A DNA stretch of 64,000 bases from Ophiostoma sp. CBS 140.51 (taxonomy: Eukaryota; Ascomycota; Sordariomycetes; Ophiostomatales; Ophiostomataceae), in contig JANSLP010000007.1 in assembly GCA_029298735.1 (NCBI GenBank), positions 248,001-312,000 on the forward strand, read 5' to 3'. The notes beneath the pieces are model-generated. The model worked only from the letters and a program-made list of their open reading frames with translations. It did no database searches and was not told the DNA's origin. Below are positions 34,739 through 45,124 of the stretch, piece after piece (the stretch's first letter is position 1; the number at the start of each line of letters is the position of its first letter). The position numbers and the translations under genes are program-made.

Positions 34739-37700
34739 ATGTCTACAGACAGTGGTGTGCAAGGCGGCGTCTCCCTTGATGTGGGGACTCTCAAGGCAGC
34801 TACCCCCGTCTGGTCAGGCGAACAAGGTGCGTTATGGCCCACAGGAGCTCTTTCCCTTTGTTGTACTGGCGCTTGCTATTCTTGACTTTATTCTCCCATC
34901 GTTCTTTCCCTGCCAAAAAACACCCAGAAGACAAAAAAAGGCACCAGTGCCACCCCCCAATTCGTTCTTTGGTTCTTTCTTTGTCTAGTACAGACGCGGT
35001 GTAATCTTGGCCACTTGTGGGGTGGAAGGTGCAATGAGGACAAGAAAGATGGACAAGGAAAGAGCAGCGAAGAGCAAGGAAAGAACGGTGGCCACACCGG
35101 GGAGCACCGTGTCGTGTCCGCGCCGAACTCTCGTTCGCTCCTTCCCTCGTCAGCTCTCGTCTTGTCTTCCCACCACTTTGTCTGCCCTGGCTCGACAGGC
35201 TCCCTCATACCTTCCTCGTAATGCACCGATCGTCCCCTTGGCTCCTTCTTTCCCAATAACATAAATTGAGCAACTTCCCATTGTTGATGTTCTTTTGTCT
35301 TTCCCTCCGTCTGTTCTCCCCTTTCCTCCTCCTTTTTTCTTCTTCTTTTCCCCTTTCTTTTTCATCTGCCCCTTTTTTTTTTTGCTTTTCTCGTTCTACA
35401 TCGCATGTTCCACTTTTTCATTTTGCTTTCCTGTTTGTTTTGCTTCTGCACTGCAACCAGCATCGAACCACTACCTCCAAGCTTCTTGTTTTGACCCAAA
35501 ACAGACCACCAACGTGTGTACTTACAACCACCCTTGCCACTTTCTCGCCCCACCCCCACAACCCACAGGAGCCCCCGTCTAAGTGTCCAACGTCATTTGC
35601 AGATCACCAACGTAAAAAACGGCGTGAGGAAGAACCGGGGTGCAATTGGTGAAGACTTCGAGACAAAAACATTTGACTGACTGTTGTTTTCTTTCAACAC
35701 AGGCAAATCTTCCGCAGTTTCCGAGCCCGTCAGTCCTCGTACTGCGATCCTTGACGAGAATCCATTCGAGACGCCAGAAGAGCACAAAGCACACGGAGAC
35801 CATCCAGGTGACAACCACCTGAAGAGCATCAAACCACTTGCATTGGCCATCATGTCGTTCAAGAATGGTCGCAAGTTTTCCACGGGCACTTCGGTGCACC
35901 GTAAGCGGCAGATGAGCACCCTCGTCGAGACTGAGGGTGCTTTTGGACCGTCTCTGACTGTAAGTTCTCACTGGTGGCATCGAGAAGAATTGGCTTGAAA
36001 TGCGGCTCTAACAATCTTCCCAGACTCTCTACGTTGGTATTTCGGCCGTCTTCTCGGATGACCACACGGCCGTTGTGGCCTTGGCCATCCACGACTCCGT
36101 CTACCTGGTCGACTTCTCCGTCAAGCACATTGAGCTTGACGAGAAAAGCGGCAGCAGCGACGATCGCATTGCCGACTACGTCCTTGAGGAGATTGAGAAG
36201 TACGAGCATGAGAACTTTTCCAAGTTTATCGGTGCCGGTCTCCCCACCACGCTCAAATACATGAGCCCCTCTCTCTGTTCGCGCCTCTGGCTGGAGCTCG
36301 ATATTATCCCCATCGTCATGCGCCCCGACGAGGAGTCGAAGGAGGCCAGCTTCTGGGACGTTAAGCGGGTTGACGAGCAGGCCGATTCCATGGCCCGCAA
36401 GTGCATCCTCAACTTTGGCCCCTCGCTGGTGCCTCTCTTGCAGGTTGGCTGGCGCGGTATTGTCCAGACCGACGCCGGCTTCCGTGCCAACCTCACCATC
36501 CTGCAGAACCATAAGGACACCTGTGGGCCGAGCACCTGGTCGTCAGTCGCGCTGTTTGCCAAGCAGCTGCGTGCCGAGAAGACCAAGATTGCATTTTTCA
36601 GCAGCACTCCTCAAGGTGGTGGCGTCGCGCTCATGCGTCATGCTCTTGTGCGCTTCTCGCGTCTCATGGGTGTCGACCTGACGTGGTATGGTACGTTCAA
36701 AGGCGAAAGCTACTCCACCCTCCCCTTTTCCACCAACCTGTTACCAGCCGACTAACACGAACCAGTGCCCAAGCCTCGCCCAGGTGTCTTCAGAATCACC
36801 AAGAACATCCACAACATCCTCCAGGGTGTCAGCCACCCCGACCAGCGCATTTCTGCCGAGGAGAAGGCATCCATCATCAGCTGGATCACCGAGAATGCCA
36901 ACCGGTATTGGATCTCTGAGGGCGGTCCCCTGCGCCCCCCTGAGGAAGGTGGTGCCGATGTCATCATTGTGAGTTAACGATTCGGCACGACTTTCTTTCT
37001 TTTTCATGGGTATGACTCTAACCGTCCTCCAGATTGATGACCCGCAAATGCCTGGCCTGATCCCCATGATCAAGCGCCTGACTCCCGACCGTCCCGTCCT
37101 GTACCGATCGCACATCCAGATCCGCAGCGACCTCGTTGCCAAGGCCGGCTCGCCCCAGGAGGATATTTGGGAATTCCTCTGGGACAACATCAAGGGTTGT
37201 GACATGTTCATCAGCCATCCGATTCCGAAGTTTGTTCCCCACACCGTCCCCAAGGAGAAGGTTGTATACCTGCCTGCCACCACCGACTGGCTCGATGGTC
37301 TCAACAAGCACCTGAACCGCTTTGACACTGGCTACTACGGCCACATCTACAACACTGCCTGCCACTCGCAGCGCATGACCGAGCTGAACTGGCCTGTCCG
37401 CAAGTACATTGCCCAGGTCGCTCGCTTTGACCCTGCCAAGGGTATCCCCACCGTCATTGACTCATATGCGGAATTCCGTCGTCAGCTGGACAAGACCGGC
37501 ACCAAGGACATCCCCCAGCTCGTTGTGTGCGGCAACGGCTCCGTTGACGATCCGGACGCTTCTATGATCTACGATCAGACCATGAACCAGGTGGAGACCC
37601 ACTACCCTCACCTGTTGAAGGACATCAGCATCATGCGCCTTGAGCCCAACGATCAGTTGCTGAACACCATCATTGCCAATGCGCATGTTATTCTGCAGCT

Positions 37701-38181
37701 CTCGACCCGCGAAGGTTTTGAGGTCAAGGTTTCTGAGGCCCTGCACGCCGGCCGTCCCGTCATTGCCACCCTTGCCGGTGGCATTCCTATCCAGGTCAAG
37801 GACAAGGTCAACGGCTTCATGGTGGAGCCCGGTGACTGGAAGGCTGTTGCTGGCCACCTGATGGAGCTGTTCACCAACGATGAGCTCCACGAGAAAATGA
37901 GCTACGCTGCTGCCACTGGTGTTTCAGACGAAGTCGGCACCGTGGGCAATGCCCTTGGCTGGTACTACCTCGCCGCCAAGTGGAACGAAGTTGGCGTCAA
38001 GAAGGACGGTGACAAGGGCGGTCTTCCCGGCAACGAGAAGTGGGTCAACGATATGGCCCGCGAGGAGGCCGGTTTCCCTTACGCAGTTGGCGAAAATCGC
38101 CTCCCGCGCCACTTCACGGAGAAGACGGGGAACGAGGAGATCAAGGAGCTCCCTGTGCGTGCCGCGAAGACAGAGGCCTAG
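34739..38181 (+). CDS. ccg-9: Trehalose phosphorylase/synthase, clock-controlled gene-9 type (GT4 family)
   Basis: Proposed exons are 34739-34826, 35703-35959, 36024-36690, 36766-36968 and 37033-38181, giving 787 residues. The last four are firm: phases match and join continuous protein (SLT|TLYVGISAV, TWY|VPKPRPGVF, DVII|IDDPQMPG). Exon 1 (MSTDSGVQGG...VWSGEQ) is inferred: its GTGCGT donor is in the right phase for GKSSAVSEP, but the intron would be 876 nt. The C-terminal half is a GT-B retaining glycosyltransferase: nucleotide/phosphosugar segment VARFDPAKGIPTVID and the E-x7-E motif in REGFEVKVSEALHAGRPVIAT. Relatives reversibly convert trehalose and phosphate to glucose-1-phosphate and glucose; Neurospora ccg-9 is clock-regulated and affects conidiation. 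In-frame coding-like sequence continues past the stop (see 38182-38250). The active site is intact; regulation here is not tested. Confidence 0.9.
35266..35460 (+). promoter_or_regulatory. Candidate internal promoter/leader in ccg-9 first intron
   Basis: Inside the predicted 876-nt first intron a strongly pyrimidine-rich block (T/C runs up to 11 T) resembles the leader DNA found before other genes in this window. Transcripts starting here would lack exon 1. The next in-frame ATG would be in exon 2 (MSFKNGRKFS, about 35851). This is inference from composition only. Confidence 0.3.
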
Positions 38182-38652
38182 GTGCCCGAGGTGGTCGCGC
38201 CTGCCGAGATGGCTGATGATGCTTCGACCATGGTGCCTGTTGTCGCCTAGGTTTGTTTACTTGTGCTGCATCAAGATGCGATGAAAGACCTCTTCCATCT
38301 GATGCTCTGGACGAAGGAGAAGGAAATGGGATTGCTTTTGGCGATATTGGCGCATATCAAGACGAAAGAGAAAATAAATAGGAGTGGCAAAGAGCATTTA
38401 TTGGACGAAAGATGGGAGGCAAAGCTTATGAGATGGAAGAAAGAAAATAAACAAAAATAAGGATGACAAGAGGCGTTGTTTGGACGAAAGAAACGTGGGA
38501 TGAAAGGAATCTGCCTTAGCTACATTGATACTTTCTACAATATGCATGGTAACAGACGTGCATCAGACAAGACGCGAGACTTGGAACTGAATGTGATATC
38601 TAAGACGATACAGGGTGAATATGTACATAACTTTGGTTCTGGAAGTTTCCTT
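38182..38652. other. Convergent intergenic region with in-frame extension of ccg-9
   Basis: Nucleotides 38182-38247 read as 22 sense codons in frame with ccg-9 after its TAG (38179-38181), ending at a second TAG (38248-38250). The peptide is VPEVVAPAEMADDASTMVPV plus VA. The remainder is A-rich 3' DNA. Confidence 0.5.
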
Positions 38653-40200
38653 TTACAGCTTCGCTGGCCACACCGGCTTTTTGGCGTAGGGATGCCGCAG
38701 GCCAGACACCATATGGTCAATGTCACCCGTGTTGACGAACTCGGGGTTGGAGTCCTGCATGAGGTTGGCGATGCCGCACAGCTGCATGGTCGTCATGATC
38801 TCGTCGTGGAGGATATCAGCTGCATGCTGGACACCCGCCGAACCGTAGCCGATGGAGAAGATGAAGGGACGGCCAAACCCGACGGCAGATGCTCCCAAGC
38901 AGATGGCCTTGATGAGATCCGACCCACGGCGGAAACCACCGTCAATCAGAATTTCCATGCGGCCAAAGATCTCGGGACAGTTCTTGTGGAACTCAAGCAG
39001 CGACAGGATGGTCGGTGGCGCTGTGTCGGCTGCACGACCACCGTGGTTGGTGATGACGATGCCCTGACAGCCGTACTCCAATGCCTTGCGTGCATCTTCG
39101 GCACGCTGGATGCCCTTGGCCAGGATAGGCAGGGGTTCTGCCAGGCCATTGTTCTTGGTGGCAGCATCGACCGTGGCGCGCAGCCAGTACAGATCCTCCC
39201 AGGCAAACGAAGGGTCAACAAACGAGGCAGTCTGCTTGGCGATGCCCGACTTGGCGCCTGTGGCGACCTCGCCTCGTTGGCGAGCTGCCCGAGACCGGGC
39301 ACGCTCGTCGGCCTCCCGCTTCGAGGCCACAGGTAGGTCGACCGTCACCATGACCGCCTTGATCTTGCGTCCATGGGGCCCACTCAACAGTTTGTGCAGA
39401 AGCTTCTCGGCCCGTCCCCGGTCGCGGTCGACATACAGTTGGAACATGGCCTGGCCGCCCTCTTCTGCACTTGGAAGTTGCGCCAAAATCTCTTCGTATG
39501 GGTACGATGCCACGGTCGAAATGACGGGGATGATGCCCGCTGCAGCTGCGCCCCGTGCAATTGCCAGCTCGCCCTCTTTGCCGCCCGTCCGCGAGGCACC
39601 TGTCGGCGCCACAAAGACGGGCATCCGCAGCGGCACGCGACCACCAAACAGCGACGTCCGCAGGTCCATCTTGTCGAGTCCGACACCGCGCATCACTGCC
39701 GGCCGCAACCAGATCCGCCGCAGCAGCGCCGTGTTGGCATCGCGTGTAATGTTGTCCTCGGTGCCCGTCGACATGTACGACCAGGCCTGGTTGGGCAGAG
39801 TGAGCTCAGCTGCGCGGGCGAAATCGTCCAAGCTCAGAATGTCGTCGAGCGGTGGACGATCCTCCTCGCGCCCACCGTCGGCACCGCTGTCGGCGTCGGC
39901 ATCGGATGAAATGGCAGCGGATCGCCACTGGGGTGTAATCGAGGCCTCGTCCAAACGGCCGACGTGTTTTTCAGGTGCTAGTTCCGACGAGATGAGGGAG
40001 GGCGCATGGATGCGACTGTAGACCCGCGTGGCATCACGGCCGGCGAAACGGTGCAGAACTTCGGCGCCGCCTGGGTGGTGTTCAGCGAATTCGGTAAGAT
40101 CATAGACGACATTGTCGACGACGAGCCACAGGTCGTCGAGGCGGTTGTGGGCGGCGACGTCGTCGACCGTCAAGAGGGTAAGGTTTTGTGCGGGTGCCAT
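38653..40200 (-). CDS. Flavocytochrome b2-like FMN-dependent alpha-hydroxy-acid dehydrogenase
   Basis: A single exon of 515 residues, starting at the ATG at 40200 (MAPAQ). A cytochrome b5-like domain covers residues 8-85, with heme His42 in HHPGG and His65 in SRIHAPS. The FMN domain follows from about residue 125. Residues aligned by recognition with yeast L-lactate dehydrogenase are kept: Tyr in AWSYMSTG, Tyr in QLYVDRDR, Asp in VTVDLP, Lys in LAKGIQ, and the His/Arg pair in TNHGGR; GGFRRGSDLIKAICLGA holds the phosphate-binding segment. Expected reaction: oxidation of an L-2-hydroxy acid such as lactate, with electrons passed via heme to cytochrome c. Yeast Cyb2 has a long mitochondrial presequence. 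Here the b5 domain begins almost at the first Met, so a cytosolic location or a different electron acceptor is likely. Substrate is not determined. Confidence 0.93.
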   Translation of the reverse strand: MAPAQNLTLLTVDDVAAHNRLDDLWLVVDNVVYDLTEFAEHHPGGAEVLHRFAGRDATRVYSRIHAPSLISSELAPEKHVGRLDEASITPQWRSAAISSDADADSGADGGREEDRPPLDDILSLDDFARAAELTLPNQAWSYMSTGTEDNITRDANTALLRRIWLRPAVMRGVGLDKMDLRTSLFGGRVPLRMPVFVAPTGASRTGGKEGELAIARGAAAAGIIPVISTVASYPYEEILAQLPSAEEGGQAMFQLYVDRDRGRAEKLLHKLLSGPHGRKIKAVMVTVDLPVASKREADERARSRAARQRGEVATGAKSGIAKQTASFVDPSFAWEDLYWLRATVDAATKNNGLAEPLPILAKGIQRAEDARKALEYGCQGIVITNHGGRAADTAPPTILSLLEFHKNCPEIFGRMEILIDGGFRRGSDLIKAICLGASAVGFGRPFIFSIGYGSAGVQHAADILHDEIMTTMQLCGIANLMQDSNPEFVNTGDIDHMVSGLRHPYAKKPVWPAKL

Positions 40201-40892
40201 TGTCGTCAATTGGCGCTAAGAACACAGGTGAGACGTGGCGCTGAAGTATGTGGATGACGGTGTAAATAGCCACAGAGCAGTGACAACAATTGTCACGGCG
40301 AGACGTCTACAAAGATACTGAAAGAAGACAATATCTGTAGAAAACGGGCCCCGTCTTGTTTAAATGACGATATCGGCTCTCCGCATTTCGAATCCACAGA
40401 TTTTACACGCTCTTCCACCTCGTCTTTCACGCCGATTGTCTCCCCACCCCCGGCGGCTCGGTAGCCTTTGACCCGTGTTGTCTCCATTGTCCGACGGACA
40501 ATGCGCACTAACCCACCTTTTGCGATCGTCAGTCGTAGCTCTAGGCGACTTCTCCGCTCCCCGGCAGTAGACACACACAGGGCCCAATCACCGCCAATAA
40601 ATACCTAAGCAGGTGTTTTTGTCCGCGTTTACAGCTAAGAAGGATACTTTGATGAATTCTGGCATAATATGAAAAGTCTCTTGGTATCTATGGAATGATG
40701 AATCAATACAAATATCTAAATGGGAAAAGGGTCCAAAGCAAAAAAAGAATCCAACTCCTCCAACACCAACTCCCCGCGATGTGTAGAGATCGGTCTCGGA
40801 TCCGATCCGATCAAGTAGACAAAATTAGATGAAAGAAGCCGAGATTGACCGATAAACCAAAGGAAAATGGAAAACCGTGTGATCGGTCCTAT
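40201..40892. other. Intergenic region
   Basis: About 690 bp upstream of the b2-like gene and downstream of the 2EXR gene, both on the minus strand. No gene or structured element is seen. Confidence 0.5.
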
Positions 40893-43400
40893 CTATTCAC
40901 CGTCCTCGTCGTCTTCGTCTTCATCGCCCTCGCCGTAGTCGCCGGCGTCCTCATCTGCCTCCTCGTCATCCTCATCCTCCTCCACATCGTCGTCGATCGA
41001 GATGGGGTTGGCCTTGCGGCCTTGCGCCAATTTCTGCATGAGAGTGAGAGGCTTAGCGGGCTTATCGTCTTCATCCTCATCGTCGTCGTCGCTGTCCGAG
41101 CCGGCTTCGGTGTGAGAAGACGAGTCGTCGCCCTTGTCCTTTTTATCGTCCTTCTTGTCGTCGTCGTCCTCCTCCTCGTCGGATGACACATTGACTGTCC
41201 GCCGCTGGCGTTTGGACAGGCCAGCACTGGTCTTGCTCTTCTTCGCCGCAGGCCCGGCATCCTCGTCGTCCGAGTCCTCATCGTCCGAGTCGGACACAAC
41301 GCGCCGTTTCTTGCCGCGGCTGACCTGTGTCTCTGCTGCACCTTCGACCTCTTCGGGCTCAGGCTCAGGGCTTGAGAACATAGCGGCCAGCGGTGGCGGT
41401 ACATGGTCATCGTCACCATCAAGGTCATCCTCCTCGTCAATCTCCTCCCACTCGTCCGAGTCGCCCGAGTTATCCTCTTCGTCCGAGGAGTCGATAGGGT
41501 CGTCGTCAATCATACTGTCGTCTTCCTCATCGTCAAACTCGCCCCAGGCACCACCGTGACCCTCGTCCTCTTCGTACCGCGCCGGCATCTGGTCTTGTTC
41601 CGGATCACCGTACACGTCGTTGGGCCAGCTGCCGTCGGGCCGGCACCCTTTCTGAAGATCCCAGTAGTCGTCGAGGCCCTCGTTCTCAAAGAAGAGCAGG
41701 CGTGAGAAGCGCACGCCCTTTTCACGCATCGACGAGAAATGGTTGATGACGACGCCGTCCTTGAAGTCGCCAGGGATCTCGGGGTATTTGGGTTGGTTGT
41801 GGTCGTCGTCCTTGTTATCAGCGCCTTCGTTGTTCTCGTTGTTCTCGTTGTTCTCGCCGTTGGCCGCGTTGTTGTCCGCAGACTCCCCCACTGCACTGGC
41901 CTCTCCAGTCGCTTCGGCCTCTGGCTTGTCCTCCTCCTCCTTCTTCTCGTCCTCCTTGATGAAGCTGGCCTCATCCTCGGCGCCGTTGGCGATGGCATTG
42001 TGGGATTTCCGCCGTGGCTCTTTTGGCGGTGCGTGCCACAGGTACAGGTATTCAACGCCCTGCTTGCCGTCGCCATACTCGTTCACTTCGTAGGCCCGGA
42101 CATGGTACCGCTGGTAGCTGCGGAGGTGGCCCGCCCACTTGTCGCTTCGTCGGAAGGCACCGTCCTCGGACACGTAAATGTTTTGCACATTGGGGAACAG
42201 GTACTTAATCGAGTCCTCGTAAATCTTGCCGCGCAGCTCTTCCGGTCGCCGGTGCGACGCGTCTTCGGAGCCCACCAGCTCAATATGGCTGTGTCCGAAA
42301 TGGTGGTCGTGGTAGGCGCCTGGTTCGCGTGACCGCTGCAGCATGTCGCCAATCACCAGGTTGCGCACATTGGTGTACGGCTCCGGCACGTCGTGATTCT
42401 TTTTCTGCTTGTTCAAGGCCACATCGCGCTCGCGCGCCATCGGCCCAGAGGTATTCCATGGGTTCTCGTCCGTGTCTGACGACCCGACCGCGTTGAGGCC
42501 AAAGGGGTGCTCGTCCAAAAAGTGAACCAGGTCCGTCTCGGCGTTGAATCGGATCACGGCCTTGTCGTGCTTGCTGTGGCCCACAGGCAGCACGTCGGGC
42601 AACGCCTTGGTGCCCATCTCTCGTGTCTCGTGGCAAATGCTCATCAGCCGCCGCACAGCCTTGGTCTGCTGGTCCATAGTGACGGCCGGTGTCAGCCGGC
42701 CGTGCCGCTGCATGTACACCTGGATCACCCGCTGCTTGCGCTGCAGCTCCGAGCAGTAGAGCTCCCAGATGCGCAGCCGCAGCTCTGCGGGCAGCTGTGT
42801 AAACTTGGGGAACGACCGTGTGCCTGGGTACTTCTCGCGTCCCGTAAAGAACTTAAGCCGCTTCGTCATCTTCTTAATGTTGAGATGCGTCGTGATATTG
42901 CCGTGCGGGTCCTCCTCCACTGTGTTGTCCCACGAGTCGTCGCTGTCGTAGGCACCAAAGTCGTAGTCAGTGCCAATGTCCGAGGAGTCGGGGTAGTCGT
43001 CTTCGCCAAAGTCGGCATAGCTGGCCAAGTCCATGAGTCGTTGGGTTGTCCGCTCCCATCTGCGCTCATCGTCGATGCCGGCGCTGTCTTCATCGTCTTC
43101 TTCTTCGTCGTCCTCATCTTCTTCGCTGTCGTCCTCACTATCGTCTTCGTCGTCAAGATCGCTGGGAATCTCGCCGCGGATACGAGGGCCCATCAGGTTG
43201 AAGATGTTGCGGCGCTCAGACTCGAGATCAGGTTCGTCGTCATCGTCTTCTTCGGTGACAAAGCCGCTACCGCTCTCGTCGTCGCCTTCTGTGCCTGCGT
43301 CTTCGCCGCTCTCTTCAGCCTCGTCGTCCACAAAGGCATGGCCGCGGCCATCGTCCATCTCATTGCGGCCGTCGCTGCCGCTTTCTTCGCTGTCGGACAT
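40893..43400 (-). CDS. Large acidic 2EXR-domain protein
   Basis: A single exon of 835 residues, with ATG at 43400. Residues 1-165 are extremely acidic (DDEDDSEDDSEEDEDDEEEDDED). A 2EXR domain starts at about residue 197 (FPKFTQLPAELRLRIWELYCSEL) and continues with MSICHETREMGTKALPDVL and a conserved FNAETDLVHFLD segment. The C-terminal third alternates acidic runs with basic nuclear-localisation-like clusters (SRGKKRRVVSDSDDED, AAKKSKTS, SKRQRRTVNVSSDEEEDD) and ends with acidic repeats. Such tails are typical of nuclear histone- or nucleic-acid-associated proteins (inference). The 2EXR role is unknown. The long open frames on the opposite strand come from GAN/GTC codon repeats and are not genes. 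It shares the domain with 25755-27158. Confidence 0.9.
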   Translation of the reverse strand: MSDSEESGSDGRNEMDDGRGHAFVDDEAEESGEDAGTEGDDESGSGFVTEEDDDDEPDLESERRNIFNLMGPRIRGEIPSDLDDEDDSEDDSEEDEDDEEEDDEDSAGIDDERRWERTTQRLMDLASYADFGEDDYPDSSDIGTDYDFGAYDSDDSWDNTVEEDPHGNITTHLNIKKMTKRLKFFTGREKYPGTRSFPKFTQLPAELRLRIWELYCSELQRKQRVIQVYMQRHGRLTPAVTMDQQTKAVRRLMSICHETREMGTKALPDVLPVGHSKHDKAVIRFNAETDLVHFLDEHPFGLNAVGSSDTDENPWNTSGPMARERDVALNKQKKNHDVPEPYTNVRNLVIGDMLQRSREPGAYHDHHFGHSHIELVGSEDASHRRPEELRGKIYEDSIKYLFPNVQNIYVSEDGAFRRSDKWAGHLRSYQRYHVRAYEVNEYGDGKQGVEYLYLWHAPPKEPRRKSHNAIANGAEDEASFIKEDEKKEEEDKPEAEATGEASAVGESADNNAANGENNENNENNEGADNKDDDHNQPKYPEIPGDFKDGVVINHFSSMREKGVRFSRLLFFENEGLDDYWDLQKGCRPDGSWPNDVYGDPEQDQMPARYEEDEGHGGAWGEFDDEEDDSMIDDDPIDSSDEEDNSGDSDEWEEIDEEDDLDGDDDHVPPPLAAMFSSPEPEPEEVEGAAETQVSRGKKRRVVSDSDDEDSDDEDAGPAAKKSKTSAGLSKRQRRTVNVSSDEEEDDDDKKDDKKDKGDDSSSHTEAGSDSDDDDEDEDDKPAKPLTLMQKLAQGRKANPISIDDDVEEDEDDEEADEDAGDYGEGDEDEDDEDGE

Positions 43401-44142
43401 TGTGGTGAGATTGTCGTGATATCAGGCCGAGGTGAATGGTAAGACAATTGGATGGATGGGCTTGAAAGCAGGATGGAAGGGAGGTGTCGGATGCTCGAAA
43501 AATTGACAGATGTCGAATGCTGGTGATGTGATATGATGTTGCAGTCAGTGTGACAAAAGGGTACCACCAAATGTGAAGAAAAGACCCTGTGCTGAGTTTC
43601 CAAAGACTCCCTGACAGCTATCAGGGACGATGACACAAAGCAATTAAAAAAACGCGTCTCAATGCGGCCATACGCGTTTGCACCCCGTGCCCCACCACGT
43701 AAGGGGCCGCTTTTCTAAAAGTCAGCCGTTTATGCACTTATCGGTAACATTATGTAACTATCAGATACCCACCTCATCGATGACCACCTACTTTGAAAAT
43801 CAAATGAGTGAATCAAAACAACTCTCGAAAAGTTAATTCATTTGAATTTGCACTTAAGGTACTCACCGATGTGCCGCTATATTGGGGTATTCTGATATTA
43901 CACCAAAATATGGCTAATATGAGCCGTCAAGATGGCCGGCTTGGCCCGCCTCTTGCTGTTTGCCCGGTCTTTCACTTACAACGGCAATTCATATTATCCA
44001 TGGGCCTCCTCTTTTGATGATACCGGGGACATTTTGTATAAATAAATCCAGTCTCTCAATGTTTCTGCTCCTACATAAAATGGGATTTTGTAAAGTAAAT
44101 TTTGAGTTGGCGTGAGAGATTCATTGTCTGCGAGCATTCATC
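43401..44142. promoter_or_regulatory. Divergent promoter region 2EXR / DUF8021
   Basis: 742 bp, AT-rich from about 43740 to 44140, between two start codons pointing away from each other. A consensus TATA box is on the DUF8021 side. Confidence 0.55.
44037..44044 (+). promoter_or_regulatory. TATA box of the DUF8021 gene
   Basis: TATAAATA lies 99 bp upstream of the ATG at 44143, within AT-rich DNA. A strong TATA fits a regulated, inducible secreted-protein gene. Confidence 0.6.
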
Positions 44143-45042
44143 ATGGTTTCCACCTCAGCATTTATCGCCGCAATTGGCCTCACCTCTGCAGTTACGGCTT
44201 CATCCAACTGCACAAGAGATTTCCTTGCCAAGGCCGCAGACCGTTACGTGCAGGCCCAGACAGCTGGCTCGGTAAAGATGCTTGGTGAAATTCTCTCCAC
44301 CAATGTCGTTTACAAGGAGAACTTCCAAGCAGTGAACATCCGCAAGGGTGTTCTATCGCAGCCGATCAAGATCGACCGTACTCACAAATACTACGATACC
44401 ACTTTGTGCGGTGGATTTATTGAGGTCATCGCTGCATCATCCAATGCCACAGCCGACGGCACGCCATACCTCATCCACTCCCGCTTCGTCTACGGAAACG
44501 ACACCTCCGATGGCATTGCCCTCTTCGAGTCCGTCGTCACCAAACCGGGTGACTGGGCCTTCAATGCCACTGGCTACCTCCACTACGATGGCATCGAGTC
44601 ATGGCCTGAAATTCCAGTGGGGCAGCGCGACACTCGTGCCACCATCCAGGCTGCCGGCGACGCCTACTTTGACCGCTTCGACAATACCAGCGTCGTCATT
44701 CCAATTGGATCGGCCTGTGCTCGTCTTGAGGGCGGCTCGTACACGGCGCGCGGCAATTACTCGGCCAATACTTGCGACGGCTACCCGGACACCATCAAAG
44801 TGACGGACAGGCGCTACATTGTGGACGAGGCGTATGGCGTCGTGGACATTTTTGAGGGTTTCCCGGGGCTGGACCGGTCGGTGCCCAATGTGCCTGCGCC
44901 CGACAGCCATCTGTTTCGGGTTGAGAATGGCAAGATCCGGTACATCCACACCGTCTCGCATTGCATCAACTACAACTGTGGGTTGAACACGACGACGTTC
45001 GGCCGCAGGCATGTCGGTCCAAGGCTAGGTGGAAAGTGGTAA
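44143..45042 (+). CDS. Secreted DUF8021 protein
   Basis: A single exon of 299 residues. Signal peptide residues 1-19 (MVSTSAFIAAIGLTSAVTA), then the mature start SSNCTRDFLAKAADRYVQAQ. Motifs recognised from the DUF8021 family include VVYKENFQAVNIRKGVLSQP, the duplicated-fold segment DTRATIQAAGDAYFDRF, ACARLEGGSYT and the PDSHLFRVENGKIRYIHTV block. It has six cysteines in the mature chain, suitable for disulfides, and several N-glycosylation sequons. Family members are secreted fungal proteins that look like tandem NTF2-like folds; biochemical function is not established. I see no membrane anchor. Confidence 0.93.
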   Translation: MVSTSAFIAAIGLTSAVTASSNCTRDFLAKAADRYVQAQTAGSVKMLGEILSTNVVYKENFQAVNIRKGVLSQPIKIDRTHKYYDTTLCGGFIEVIAASSNATADGTPYLIHSRFVYGNDTSDGIALFESVVTKPGDWAFNATGYLHYDGIESWPEIPVGQRDTRATIQAAGDAYFDRFDNTSVVIPIGSACARLEGGSYTARGNYSANTCDGYPDTIKVTDRRYIVDEAYGVVDIFEGFPGLDRSVPNVPAPDSHLFRVENGKIRYIHTVSHCINYNCGLNTTTFGRRHVGPRLGGKW

Positions 45043-45109
45043 AAAAAAAATATCAGAAGTCGCCCGACTGATATCAGAATGACAAAAAATTTGAAAGGGT
45101 GGAAAGGAC

Positions 45110-45119
45110 AAAAATAAAA
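45110..45119 (-). terminator. RNA polymerase III terminator of tRNA-Val
   Basis: On the minus strand, TTTTATTTTT lies just downstream of the tRNA 3' end. Confidence 0.8.
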
Positions 45120-45124
45120 TCATT

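Noticed and set aside
38476..39336. 286-codon plus-strand frame opposite the b2-like gene
   Set aside because: Antisense shadow; no domain, and it overlaps conserved FMN-domain codons.
42507..43442. 311-codon plus-strand frame opposite the acidic 2EXR gene
   Set aside because: Val/Ala-rich shadow of GAC/GAG runs.
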